Assembly (NCBI GenBank): GCA_902787835.1
Contig: CADAHU010000001.1
Span: forward strand, 1 to 32,397
DNA: 32,397 bases
Origin: an uncultured Eubacteriales bacterium
GTDB lineage: Bacteria > Bacillota > Clostridia > Christensenellales > Aristaeellaceae
Reading direction: 5' to 3'
A program made the position numbers and the translations under genes. A model generated the notes under the pieces. That model saw only the letters and a list, made by a program, of their open reading frames with translations, was not told the origin of the DNA and did not search any database. Positions 8,371 through 16,890 of this stretch are shown here, piece by piece (within the stretch, counting starts at the first letter, position 1; the number at the start of each line of letters is the position of its first letter).

Positions 8371-9924
8371 GTGATGAAGAAAAAAGTGATGATTTATACA
8401 GCCGCCGGCGCTGCGGTATACGCGCTGCTGCTGGCGGCGCTGACGGTCAGCGAGCGCGCCTGCCCCGGGGCGGTGATCCGCACCCTGGGGGACGCCTTCT
8501 GGTTTTCCCTGGTGACCATGACCACGGTGGGCTATGGGGACCTGTATCCCGTTTCCGTGGTGGGCCGGGGCATCGGCTTCATTTTTTTGCTGTGCAGCCT
8601 GGGCGTGCTGGCCGCGCTGGTGGCGGCGGGCGCGGCGGTGATCCGCGGCAGGCTGCTGCCCCTGCTGCGCCTGCGCTTCTGGAGAAAAAAGCAGTGCTGG
8701 CTGTTTTCGGAAGTCAACGATATGTCCCGGGCCCTGGCACAAAACCTGCGCGCCCGGGATCAGGACTGCCGCCTGCTGTTCTGCGATGCGGAAAACCAGA
8801 CCGTGCCCATGAAGAACGTCCTGTGTCTGTCCCGCGATGTCATCCAGACGGCCCGGATCGCCGCCGATCGGGGCCTGCGCTTTTCCATCATCCTGACAAA
8901 GGAAAGCGCGCCGCAGAATGATGCCGACGCCCAGGCGCTGCAGGATCTGGCTGCGCCCATCTACTGCCGCGGCCCGGAGACCGACGCCCTGCCGCAAGTG
9001 CGCTTTTTCGATGGGCCGGAGTGCGCCGCCCGGCAGTATTGGCAGCGGTATCCCCTGGCCGGAGCAGAGGAGCGGATCCTGCTGGCGGGCGATGGCGCGC
9101 TGGCCCGGGCGCTGCTGGATCAGGCGGTGCTGATCAACTGCCGCGTCCCCTTCTCCCGCACGGAGTATCACCTCTTTGGCGGCTGGGAGGCCTACCGCAG
9201 CCTGCATCCGGCGCTCAGACGGGTATTCGATTATGAAGGGAAAGACACGGAAACGGATGGAATGATTTTCCATCGGGAGGCCTGGACGGACGCCCATGAC
9301 CTGATCGCCCGGGTGGATCGGATCATCTTCTGCGCCGATACGCCGGAGATCAACGCGGAAAACGCCCTGCTCCTGCGCCGGTATTATGCGTCCTCTGCCC
9401 GGGTGTACGCCGCCGCGCCCAGCCTGCCTGCGCTTTATACCGCATTCGGCCTGGCGGAGGAGCTTTATACCCCGGAGCTGGTAATGAAAGGCGCGCTGGA
9501 CGCAAGAGCCCGCGCGCTGCACGCGGCATACCTGGATAAAACGGGCGGGGGGACAGCCTGGGAGCAGCTTTCGCCCTTTGCCCGGGCCTCCAACCGGGCG
9601 GCAGCCGATCATCTGCTGACCAAGCTGCGCCTGCTGCTGCCGGAGGACCCGCCCGATCGGGTATCCCCGGAGGCCTGCCGGCTGGCGGCGGACCGCTGGC
9701 ACAGCCTGACAGATCGGGAGCCATGGCGGGAGTGCGAGCATGCCCGGTGGATGCGCTTTCATTGCCTGTACAACTGGCAGTATGGAGATAAAAAGGATGC
9801 GGCGCTGCGGCTGCATCCCTGCCTGGTGCCCTATGCCGCGTTATCCGAGGAAGAACGGATCAAGGATGATTCTGCTTGGGAGCAGATCGGATCGCTGGAG
9901 GAAAAGGAGGAGAAGCTGGGATGA
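8371..9924 (+). CDS. Two-TM potassium channel with Rossmann domains and C-terminal RyR-like domain
   Basis: A 517-residue protein. TM1 (about 7-26), a pore loop and TM2 (about 66-91) make a minimal K+ channel, with selectivity filter TMTTVGYGD (residues 49-57). Two degenerate RCK/TrkA-N-like Rossmann folds follow, about 107-215 and 232-400; the second has ILLAGDGALARALL in place of a glycine-rich loop. The C-terminus (about 455-510) resembles the RyR domain: EHARWMRF, YGDKKD and HPCLVPYAALSEEER. This suggests a channel gated by a small molecule. GTG 8371 lies 11 bases after AGGAGG; ATG 8374 is an alternative. Its stop overlaps the next start (ATGA). It is first in a three-gene operon ending in a TIR protein. 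The channel assignment is firm; RyR identity is from motif recall, and the ligand and role are unknown. Confidence 0.88.
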   Translation: MMKKKVMIYTAAGAAVYALLLAALTVSERACPGAVIRTLGDAFWFSLVTMTTVGYGDLYPVSVVGRGIGFIFLLCSLGVLAALVAAGAAVIRGRLLPLLRLRFWRKKQCWLFSEVNDMSRALAQNLRARDQDCRLLFCDAENQTVPMKNVLCLSRDVIQTARIAADRGLRFSIILTKESAPQNDADAQALQDLAAPIYCRGPETDALPQVRFFDGPECAARQYWQRYPLAGAEERILLAGDGALARALLDQAVLINCRVPFSRTEYHLFGGWEAYRSLHPALRRVFDYEGKDTETDGMIFHREAWTDAHDLIARVDRIIFCADTPEINAENALLLRRYYASSARVYAAAPSLPALYTAFGLAEELYTPELVMKGALDARARALHAAYLDKTGGGTAWEQLSPFARASNRAAADHLLTKLRLLLPEDPPDRVSPEACRLAADRWHSLTDREPWRECEHARWMRFHCLYNWQYGDKKDAALRLHPCLVPYAALSEEERIKDDSAWEQIGSLEEKEEKLG

Positions 9925-11786
9925 TGCAGACAATCGAAATGATCCTGCTGGTGGCCGCCTGCTTCTTCGCGGCGGTGCTCAACCTGGCCGCCGAGAGCCG
10001 CTTTAGGCGGATGACCATGCGCGCGGCGATCATCTGCGCCGTGTGCGTCGGCGCGGTGCTGTACGGCTACGGCTATGCCTGGACCATGGGGATCAGCGTG
10101 ATCTCCGTGCTGCGCGCGCTGCTGGCGCTGTGCCGCATGTTCGGCGGCGTCAATGATCTGGCATCCGTGCAGGCGGCGCCGCTGTTTTCCAGCCCCGTGG
10201 TGCTGTCGGTGTTCTGGCTGGGGCATTTTCTGGCCTTTTATGTAACGGCCAGCGCCGCCATCGCCACCCTGGGGGAGCGGCTGCTGCGGCACATCCGGGT
10301 CAAGCTGCTGCGCCGCGGGCCGCTGCTGCTGATCTACGGCATCAACAGCAGCTCTGTGGCCTATGGACAGCGGATGGTGCGGGAGAAGCGCCGGTCGGTG
10401 CTCTTTGTGGATCAGGAATATTCGCCGGTATACGAATCCGCCATCAAAGCCTTCGGCGGGGTGGTGGATAAAAGCGGAGAGGCCTTTCCGCCCACGGCGC
10501 GCTTCCTGCGGCAGATCAATATGAAGCCCGGCAGCCGCAGGCTGGAGGTGGCCGCCCTGGAGGCCGATGGACGCAAAAACCTGGCCTATGCCCGCCAATT
10601 GCTGGACGTGCTGACGGAGACCGGCGTGCGGCCGGAGCAGACCGCGCTGCTGGCGGCGGGCGCGGGAGAGGAATCGGCGGCGCTGCAATCCACCGGCGGC
10701 AAGGGGTACGGCAGCGTATGGGTCTTTGATGATCATGAGCTGACTGCCCGCATCGTGGTGCGCGATCATCCGCCCTGCGATCAGATTGCCTTTGATTCCC
10801 AGGGAAGGGCGGCGGAGGATTTCCATGCGGTGATCCTGGGCTTTGGCCGCATGGGCCGGGCCATGCTCTCCCAGCTGGTGATGAACGGCCAGTTTTACGG
10901 CAGCCATTTCCGGGTGGATGTGTTTGATCAGAATCCGCAGAACGGCTTCCTGCACGAGCATCCGCTGATGCGGAATTACGATATCCGTTTCCATGCCGCC
11001 AGCGGCAAATCCGACGCTTTTTACAGCTTTATAGAGGAAAACCGGTCGCAGCTGCGCTGGATTTCCCTGTGCACCGGAAAGCACGAGGAAAACCGGGAGA
11101 TCGCCGAGGATCTTGCCGTATGGTTCCGGCCGGCGGAGCGGCAGCCGCTGATTGTGCAGGCTTCCCGGGAGGGCTATATCTGCCATACGCCGGGCGGCGG
11201 GGAAACGCAGTGCAGCATTTATGATTCCGATTGGGCGCTGGATCTGGACCGGCTGGATCAAAGCGCCATGCAGATCCACCATATCTATACCGGCAGCGGA
11301 AAAACCGCCCAAGAGGATTGGAAGGCCTGCGGCTATTTCAACCGGCTCAGCAGCCGGGCCAGCGCCGATTTTTATCCCGCCGTGCTGCGCGCCGCCGGAA
11401 AAAGGGCCGATCAGGTGCGTGCGGGCGATTGGCCGCCCCCGCGGGATGTGCTGGAAAACCTGGCGGTCACCGAGCATCTGCGTTGGTGCGCCTTCCATCA
11501 TGCCATGGGCTTTGCGGCGATGCCAGAGGAAATCTGGCGGCAGCGGGCCGAACGCTGGCAGCGGGAGAAGGCGGAGGGGAAAAGCGTTTTGCCCGCCATT
11601 GGCAAGGATGCGGACAAGCGCCTGCACGCCTGTCTGATCCCCTGGGAGGCGCTGGACGAATTGTCTGACCGGGAGAACGCCATCACCGGTGGACACGTGG
11701 ATTATAAGCAAATGGACAGAAACAACGTATTGGTGCTGGCAAACGTCCTGGCAGCGCTGGGAGGGGCAAAGGAGAGCAAAAAATGA
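9921..11786 (+). CDS. Membrane protein with two Rossmann (TrkA-N-like) domains and RyR-like C-terminus
   Basis: A 621-residue paralogue of the preceding channel gene. Hydrophobic segments lie at about 5-24, 33-52, 58-72 and 92-117. A first Rossmann-like fold starts at LLLIYGINSSSVAYG (135-149). A second, better preserved one has VILGFGRMGRAM (304-315). The C-terminal part (about 515-605) carries EHLRWCAFHHAMGF, HACLIPWEALDEL and VDYKQMDRNNV, a divergent RyR-like domain. No K+ filter (TVGYG) is present. Shared features with the channel are an FDxxE-x2-AR-x4-P block before the second Rossmann fold and an F-R-S-R-AD block before the RyR-like region. ATG 9921 overlaps the upstream stop and follows AGGAGG by 10 bases. 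It may be a partner or regulator subunit of the channel. Confidence 0.82.
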   Translation: MMQTIEMILLVAACFFAAVLNLAAESRFRRMTMRAAIICAVCVGAVLYGYGYAWTMGISVISVLRALLALCRMFGGVNDLASVQAAPLFSSPVVLSVFWLGHFLAFYVTASAAIATLGERLLRHIRVKLLRRGPLLLIYGINSSSVAYGQRMVREKRRSVLFVDQEYSPVYESAIKAFGGVVDKSGEAFPPTARFLRQINMKPGSRRLEVAALEADGRKNLAYARQLLDVLTETGVRPEQTALLAAGAGEESAALQSTGGKGYGSVWVFDDHELTARIVVRDHPPCDQIAFDSQGRAAEDFHAVILGFGRMGRAMLSQLVMNGQFYGSHFRVDVFDQNPQNGFLHEHPLMRNYDIRFHAASGKSDAFYSFIEENRSQLRWISLCTGKHEENREIAEDLAVWFRPAERQPLIVQASREGYICHTPGGGETQCSIYDSDWALDLDRLDQSAMQIHHIYTGSGKTAQEDWKACGYFNRLSSRASADFYPAVLRAAGKRADQVRAGDWPPPRDVLENLAVTEHLRWCAFHHAMGFAAMPEEIWRQRAERWQREKAEGKSVLPAIGKDADKRLHACLIPWEALDELSDRENAITGGHVDYKQMDRNNVLVLANVLAALGGAKESKK

Positions 11787-13198
11787 GCGAATTCCATTAT
11801 GACGCCTTTATCAGCTACAGCCATCGGGATATGAAATGGGGCCGCTGGCTGCAGCGCAGGCTGGAGGCCTACCGCATCCCCCGGGATTTCCGGGGGGATC
11901 GGGCGGCCGGACAGAGCCTGCGGGTGTTCCGGGATCAGACAGACCTGGCGGGGCTGGAGCTGCAGGATACCCTGCAAAAGGAGCTGCGCCTCTCCAAAGC
12001 GCTGATCGTGATCTGCTCCCCGGCCAGCGCCGCCTCCAAATGGGTCAACGAGGAGGTGCGCTATTTTCAAACCCTGGAGCCGGAGCGGCCCATCATCCCC
12101 TTCATTGTGGAGGGCGAGCCGGACAGCGATTCCGCCGAGCTGGAGTGCTATCCGCCGGCCATCCGCAGCGCGGGGGAGCGCTTCCATCTGGGGGCCAACG
12201 TGCAGGAGATCGGAAAAACCAAGGCGTTCCTCAAGACCGTATCGCTGCTGCTGGATGTGCGGTTCAATCGCCTGGTGGACCGGGAAAAGCAGCGGCGGCT
12301 CCGCAACGGCCTGATCTCCGGCGCGGTCCTGCTCGCTGCCGGCACCGCCGCCGCGCTGCTGCTGTGGAACAATGTAAAAATCACCCGGGAGAACCGGGAG
12401 CTTTCCTATGATATCTATTGGGCCGGGGTCGTCTCCGAGGTAAAAAACGATACCATCAGCCCGGAGGGCTTCTCCCAGCTTCTCATATCCGCAGGGGCCG
12501 GAAACGACGAGGCCATGCTGTATTTGGCCGATTGCTGCAAAAAGGGATTGGGAACCGAGGCGGATCCGGAAGCGGCCTTTGGATGGTACATGAAAGCGGC
12601 GGAGGCCGGCAATGCGGATGGAATGATCGCCGTGGCCAGCTGCCTGACCGATGGAACCGGTACGCAGCAGGATCTGGAGCAGGCCTTTGCCTGGAGCCTG
12701 CGCGCCGCGGAGAAGGGGAACGCCGCCGGCATGGTCAATACCGCCGCCTTCTGCGAGGATGGCATCGGCACGGCGCAGGACGCGGAGCAGGCGCTGCAGT
12801 GGTATCGACGGGCCGCCGACGCGGGGAACGAGCTGGGCATGTATAACCTGTCCCGTTGTTACCGTGACGGGATCGGCACAGCGGCGGATCCGGCCCAGGC
12901 CTTTGCCTGGATCCTGCGCCTGGCGGAGCTGGGGCAGGCGGACTGCATGTATAACGTGGGGCTCATGTATCAGTATGGCTACGGCACCCAGGCCGATCCC
13001 CGGCAGGCCTACCTGTGGTACAGGAAGGCGGCGGAGGCCGGGGACGCCGACGGCATGTACATGGTGGGCTGGTGCACCGAAACCCGGTACGGAACCGAGG
13101 ACGCCGCCCTGGAGTGGTATCTCAAATCCGCCGCGCTGGGCAACGCCGACGCCCAGGACGCCGCGGCGCGGCTGACGGAGGCCGGATCGACCGAGTAA
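11783..13198 (+). CDS. TIR - transmembrane - Sel1-repeat protein
   Basis: A 471-residue protein. Residues 5 to about 140 form a TIR domain: YDAFISYSHRD, a VFRDQTDL block, LIVICSPASAASKWVNEEV. Glu90/Glu91 sit where the catalytic glutamate of NAD-cleaving TIR domains is expected. A basic linker (REKQRRLR, 167-174) precedes one TM helix (about 176-196). The C-terminal half is six Sel1-like repeats of about 36 residues (243-456), with signatures such as GxGTxxDxxxAxxWYxKAAExGNxxG. Positive charges before the helix predict TIR inside and Sel1 repeats outside. ATG 11783 overlaps the upstream stop (ATGA), with AAAGGAG 8 bases before. TIR proteins of this layout with TM plus repeat tails are common in gut Firmicutes and mostly uncharacterised. 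NADase activity is inferred. Confidence 0.92.
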   Translation: MSEFHYDAFISYSHRDMKWGRWLQRRLEAYRIPRDFRGDRAAGQSLRVFRDQTDLAGLELQDTLQKELRLSKALIVICSPASAASKWVNEEVRYFQTLEPERPIIPFIVEGEPDSDSAELECYPPAIRSAGERFHLGANVQEIGKTKAFLKTVSLLLDVRFNRLVDREKQRRLRNGLISGAVLLAAGTAAALLLWNNVKITRENRELSYDIYWAGVVSEVKNDTISPEGFSQLLISAGAGNDEAMLYLADCCKKGLGTEADPEAAFGWYMKAAEAGNADGMIAVASCLTDGTGTQQDLEQAFAWSLRAAEKGNAAGMVNTAAFCEDGIGTAQDAEQALQWYRRAADAGNELGMYNLSRCYRDGIGTAADPAQAFAWILRLAELGQADCMYNVGLMYQYGYGTQADPRQAYLWYRKAAEAGDADGMYMVGWCTETRYGTEDAALEWYLKSAALGNADAQDAAARLTEAGSTE

Positions 13199-13211
13199 AA
13201 AGACATAAAAA

Positions 13212-13260
13212 CAGCGGCCCGTGAAGCGATTCTGCTTTTCACGGGTCGCTGCCTTTTTTT
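13212..13260. terminator. Bidirectional terminator between the TIR gene and uvrB
   Basis: Arms of 14 bases (13212-13225 and 13238-13251, one G-T wobble). T-rich tracts follow on both strands: seven T at 13254-13260 on plus, TTTTT just before 13212 on minus. It serves the two convergent genes. Confidence 0.88.
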
Positions 13261-15277
13261 ATTTGCCGTGCTTTAAGTACTCGCGCCGTCTCCTGTGCTG
13301 GGGCTGGGGCTTGTCGGCGGGCTTGCTGCCCTTGAGCTCAAACAGCTTGTCGCGCAGCTTGGCGGCCTTTTCAAAATCCAGGTCGCCGGCGGCGGCCAGC
13401 ATCTGATCCTCCAATTGCTTGATCAGATCCTGCATCTCCTGATCAGTCATGCCGTAGCGGCGGGCGTCGTCCTCCGCCTTGTCGGTGATCTCCAGCAGCG
13501 CGCGCACGGCGTTCTTTACCGATTGCGGGGTGATGCCGTGCTGCTTGTTGTAGGCTTCCTGGACGGCACGGCGGCGGTTGGTCTCGTTGATGGCGTAGGT
13601 CATGCTGTCGGTCAGGGTATCGGCGTACATCAGCACCCGGCCTTCGGCGTTGCGGGCGGCGCGGCCGATGGTCTGCACCAGGCTGGTCTCGGAGCGCAGG
13701 AAGCCCTCCTTATCGGCATCCAGAATGGCCACCAGCGATACCTCGGGGATATCCAGCCCCTCGCGCAGCAGGTTGATGCCCACCAGCACGTCGTAGGCGC
13801 CCAGGCGCAGATCGCGGATCAGCTCCATGCGCTCCATGGTCTGGATATCGGAGTGCAGATAGCGCACCCGCACCCCGCTGTCCCGCAGGTAATCGGTCAG
13901 GCTCTCGGCCATCTTTTTGGTCAGCGTGGTCACCAGCACCCGCTCGCCCCGGGCCACGGTATCGTTGATCTCGCCCAGCAGATCATCCACCTGGCCGGTG
14001 GCCGGGCGCACGATGACTTTGGGATCCAGCAGCCCGGTGGGGCGGATCAGCTGCTCCACCGTCTGCAGGCTGTGCTCCGCCTCGTAGGGCCCCGGCGTGG
14101 CCGATACGAACATCGTCTGCCCGATGCGGCTTTCAAACTCCTCAAACCGGAGCGGCCGGTTATCAAAGGCGCTGGGCAGGCGGAAGCCGTATTCCACCAG
14201 CGCCGTTTTGCGCGCCCGGTCGCCGTTGAACATGGCGCGGATCTGGGGGATGGTCTGGTGGCTTTCGTCGATGAAAACGATAAAATCCTTGGGAAAATAA
14301 TCCAGCAGCGTGAAGGGCGCGTCGCCCGGCTGGCGGCCGTCAAAATAGCGGCTGTAATTTTCAATGCCGGTGCAGAAGCCGATCTCCCGCAGCATCTCGA
14401 TATCATAACGCGTGCGCTGGGCGATGCGCTCCGCCTCCAGCAGCTTGCCCTCCGCCTTGAATTTTTCCACCTGCAATTGCAGATCCTCTTCGATGTGGGC
14501 AATGTTGTTTTCCCGGTCCACGGCGCTGGTGGCGTAGTGGGTGGCGGGGTAAATGGAAACGTGCTGCAGCGTGTGCACCGCCTTGCCGGTCACGGGGTTG
14601 ATCTCGCTGATGCGGTCCACCTCGTCGCCGAAGAATTCCACCCTGATACCGTTGTCGCTCATGCTGGCCGGCATGATCTCCACCACGTCGCCCCGCACCC
14701 GGAAGGTGCCGCGGGTAAAGCTGATATCGTTGCGGCTGAACTGGATATCGATGAGCATGCGCAGCAGGTTATCCCGCCCCACGTTCATCCCGGGCCGCAG
14801 GCTGATCATCTGGTTGGTGTATTCGCTGGGATCGCCCATGGAATAGATGCAGCTCACCGAGGCCACAATGATCACGTCCCGCCGCTCCTGCAGCGCCGCG
14901 GTGGCGCTGTGGCGCAGGCGGTCGATTTCATCGTTGACCGAGGAATCTTTTTCGATGTAGGTATCGCTGCTGGCGATGTACGCTTCGGGCTGGTAATAAT
15001 CGTAATAGCTGACAAAATACTCTACCGCGCTGTCCGGGAAGAAGGCCTTGAACTCCGAGCACAGCTGGGCGGCCAGCGTTTTGTTGTGGGCGATCACCAG
15101 CGTGGGCCGCTGCACCCTTTCGATGACGGAGGCCATGGTAAAGGTTTTGCCGGAACCGGTAACGCCCAGCAGCGTCTGCGCCTTCAGCCCATCCTGGAAG
15201 CCCTTCGCCAGGGCCTCGATGGCCTGGGGCTGATCGCCGCTGGCGGTATAGGGCGCTTTCAACACAAAATGTCCCAT
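13259..15277 (-). CDS. uvrB: Excinuclease ABC subunit B
   Basis: A 672-residue DNA helicase-like subunit of UvrABC nucleotide excision repair; it verifies damage and loads UvrC. Seen: Walker A GVTGSGKT (38-45), the damage-probing beta-hairpin [10 protein letters not shown] (92-101), [21 protein letters not shown], the helicase motif [24 protein letters not shown], and the C-terminal UVR motif [22 protein letters not shown] that contacts UvrC. Length is normal. The ATG is complement(15275..15277). It is a single gene here, with its own promoter and a candidate LexA box, and uvrA is not in the window. Confidence 0.98.
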   Translation of the reverse strand: MGHFVLKAPYTASGDQPQAIEALAKGFQDGLKAQTLLGVTGSGKTFTMASVIERVQRPTLVIAHNKTLAAQLCSEFKAFFPDSAVEYFVSYYDYYQPEAYIASSDTYIEKDSSVNDEIDRLRHSATAALQERRDVIIVASVSCIYSMGDPSEYTNQMISLRPGMNVGRDNLLRMLIDIQFSRNDISFTRGTFRVRGDVVEIMPASMSDNGIRVEFFGDEVDRISEINPVTGKAVHTLQHVSIYPATHYATSAVDRENNIAHIEEDLQLQVEKFKAEGKLLEAERIAQRTRYDIEMLREIGFCTGIENYSRYFDGRQPGDAPFTLLDYFPKDFIVFIDESHQTIPQIRAMFNGDRARKTALVEYGFRLPSAFDNRPLRFEEFESRIGQTMFVSATPGPYEAEHSLQTVEQLIRPTGLLDPKVIVRPATGQVDDLLGEINDTVARGERVLVTTLTKKMAESLTDYLRDSGVRVRYLHSDIQTMERMELIRDLRLGAYDVLVGINLLREGLDIPEVSLVAILDADKEGFLRSETSLVQTIGRAARNAEGRVLMYADTLTDSMTYAINETNRRRAVQEAYNKQHGITPQSVKNAVRALLEITDKAEDDARRYGMTDQEMQDLIKQLEDQMLAAAGDLDFEKAAKLRDKLFELKGSKPADKPQPQHRRRREYLKHGK

Positions 15278-15295
15278 AATAACCTCATAAAAATG

Positions 15296-15309
15296 AGAAT
15301 GTATATTCG
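15296..15309 (-). promoter_or_regulatory. Candidate LexA (SOS) box at uvrB
   Basis: Minus strand reads CGAATATACATTCT. It matches 11 of 14 positions of the Firmicutes box CGAACRNRYGTTYC as I recall it, with symmetric half-sites GAAT/ATTC in place of GAAC/GTTC. It begins 6 bases after the -10 element, over the expected transcription start, where a repressor would block the promoter. Confidence 0.6.
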
Positions 15310-15315
15310 CATTTT

Positions 15316-15344
15316 ATTGTAGCATAGCGCCCAGCATTTGGCAA
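15316..15344 (-). promoter_or_regulatory. Sigma-A promoter of uvrB
   Basis: Minus strand: TTGCCA (complement 15339-15344), a 17-base spacer ending in TGC, then TACAAT (complement 15316-15321). About 38 bases separate the -10 from the uvrB start codon. Confidence 0.8.
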
Positions 15345-15517
15345 GCGTAAAGATGTGCCATCCGGGCCGCGGCGGCGTGGGCAAAAAGGGCGCAATACCT
15401 GCCTTAATCCGGCTGGGAACACGCAAAGCCGCGCTTTTTCGGCATACATGCGACATTTTTTTCGGCGCAAACTGAGGCTGCCGGCGATCACCGGCGCAGC
15501 TTTGGAGGTGCGTTTGC

Positions 15518-16771
15518 ATGCCGATTTATTCCATCCGTCCGTCGCTTGCCCTGCGCGGCGAGGCGCAGATCAATACGTCCAAGAACGCCGTCCTTCCTAT
15601 TATGGCGGCCGCCCTGCTGTGCCATACGCCGGTGACGCTGCATCGGGTGCCGCAGCTCACCGACGTGGACAGCATGGCCCGCGTGCTGGAGGCCTGCGGC
15701 GCGGCGGTGACCCGGGACGGGCGCGATATGACGATCCGGGCGGACAGCCTGCATTCGCCGGCGGACGCCGATATTATGCACCGCCTGCGCGCCTCCATCC
15801 TGGTGCTGGGGCCGCTGTGCGCCAGGCTTGGCGAGGCGCAGGTGCCCATGCCCGGCGGCTGCGCCATCGGCCAGCGCCCGGTGGATATCCACCTGCGGGG
15901 GATGAAGGCGCTGGGGGCGGAAACGGCCCAGGAGAACCATCTGGCCATGGCCCGGGGCAAGCTGCGCGGCGGTGGGCTGTATCTGGATTTTCCCAGCGTG
16001 GGCGCGACGGAAAATCTGATCATGGCCGCCGTGCTGGCGGAGGGCGTCACCCGCATAGAGAACGCCGCCAAGGAGCCGGAGATCACGGATCTTTGCGATT
16101 TTTTGACCGGCTGCGGGGCGCGGATCCTGGGCGCGGGCACGGGCACCCTGGTCATCGACGGCGTGCGGCGGCTGCAGGGCATGGATTTTACGCCGATCCC
16201 CGACCGCATCGAGGCCGGCACGCTGGCCTGCGCCGCGGCCATGACCGAGGGGAGCGTGCTGCTGACCGGCGGCAGGACCGATCACCTGCGGGCGCTGCTG
16301 TTCAAGCTCCGGGAGGCCGGGGTGATCGTGCAGCAGGACGCCCGGGGCTTGTGCCTGCGGGGCCGGGCGCGGCGCGGGGTGGACGTGCGCACGCTGTCCT
16401 ATCCGGGCTTCCCCACCGATCTGCAGGCGCCCATGATGACGGTATGCTGCCGGGCCAAGGGGCGAAGCGTTTTTCTGGAGACGATCTTTGAAAACCGCTT
16501 TATGCACGCCGCGGCGCTGTGCCGCATGGGCGCGGATATCCGTACGGAGGGACGCATGGCGGTGGTGGAAGGCGGCGGTCCGCTGTACGGATGTCCGGTG
16601 GAGGCCACCGACCTGCGGGCCGGCGCGGCGCTGATGCTGGCCGGCATGATCGCCCAGGGGGAGACCACCCTGCTGGACGAGCATGGGCACATTGACCGCG
16701 GTTATGAGCGGCTGGATGAAAAGCTGCGGCAGCTGGGGGCGGATATCGAGAAAAAGCCCGGGAGTATTTGA
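15518..16771 (+). CDS. murA: UDP-N-acetylglucosamine 1-carboxyvinyltransferase (MurA)
   Basis: A 417-residue enzyme for the first committed step of peptidoglycan synthesis, transferring enolpyruvate from PEP to UDP-GlcNAc in the cytosol. It has the EPSP-synthase-like double barrel. Seen: SKNAVLPIMAA with Lys22; the fosfomycin-target loop GGCAIGQRPVD with Cys115, at the same number as in E. coli; and PTDLQAPMM plus ENRFMH near the C-terminal third. ATG 15518 follows GGAGGTG with 7 bases between. The stop TGA overlaps the -35 of the next gene. Firmicutes often carry two murA paralogues, and I cannot tell which this is. The region 15345-15517 between it and uvrB shows no promoter I would defend. 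Confidence 0.95.
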   Translation: MPIYSIRPSLALRGEAQINTSKNAVLPIMAAALLCHTPVTLHRVPQLTDVDSMARVLEACGAAVTRDGRDMTIRADSLHSPADADIMHRLRASILVLGPLCARLGEAQVPMPGGCAIGQRPVDIHLRGMKALGAETAQENHLAMARGKLRGGGLYLDFPSVGATENLIMAAVLAEGVTRIENAAKEPEITDLCDFLTGCGARILGAGTGTLVIDGVRRLQGMDFTPIPDRIEAGTLACAAAMTEGSVLLTGGRTDHLRALLFKLREAGVIVQQDARGLCLRGRARRGVDVRTLSYPGFPTDLQAPMMTVCCRAKGRSVFLETIFENRFMHAAALCRMGADIRTEGRMAVVEGGGPLYGCPVEATDLRAGAALMLAGMIAQGETTLLDEHGHIDRGYERLDEKLRQLGADIEKKPGSI

Positions 16772-16796
16772 CATTCTGCGCTGAATCCAGTATAAT
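16768..16796 (+). promoter_or_regulatory. Full-consensus sigma-A promoter
   Basis: TTGACA (16768-16773), exactly 17 bases, TATAAT (16791-16796). Both hexamers are perfect, and the -35 overlaps the murA stop codon. The leader to the ATG at 16891 would be about 88 bases; I see no riboswitch fold in it. Confidence 0.92.
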
Positions 16797-16890
16797 TATA
16801 AACGAAATGATATGTTTGTTCTTTATATAACGACCGACCGATATCCGTTCATAAAAATCAATAACATACAAAGGAAGGGAGCTGTAAGCA

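Noticed and set aside
9831..11711. 626-codon open frame on minus opposite the Rossmann-RyR gene
   Set aside because: The plus frame shows recognised domains and coupled overlaps; the minus frame has no recognisable motif.
13295..15322. 675-codon open frame on plus opposite uvrB
   Set aside because: UvrB on the minus strand carries all family motifs; the plus frame is histidine/glycine-rich shadow sequence.
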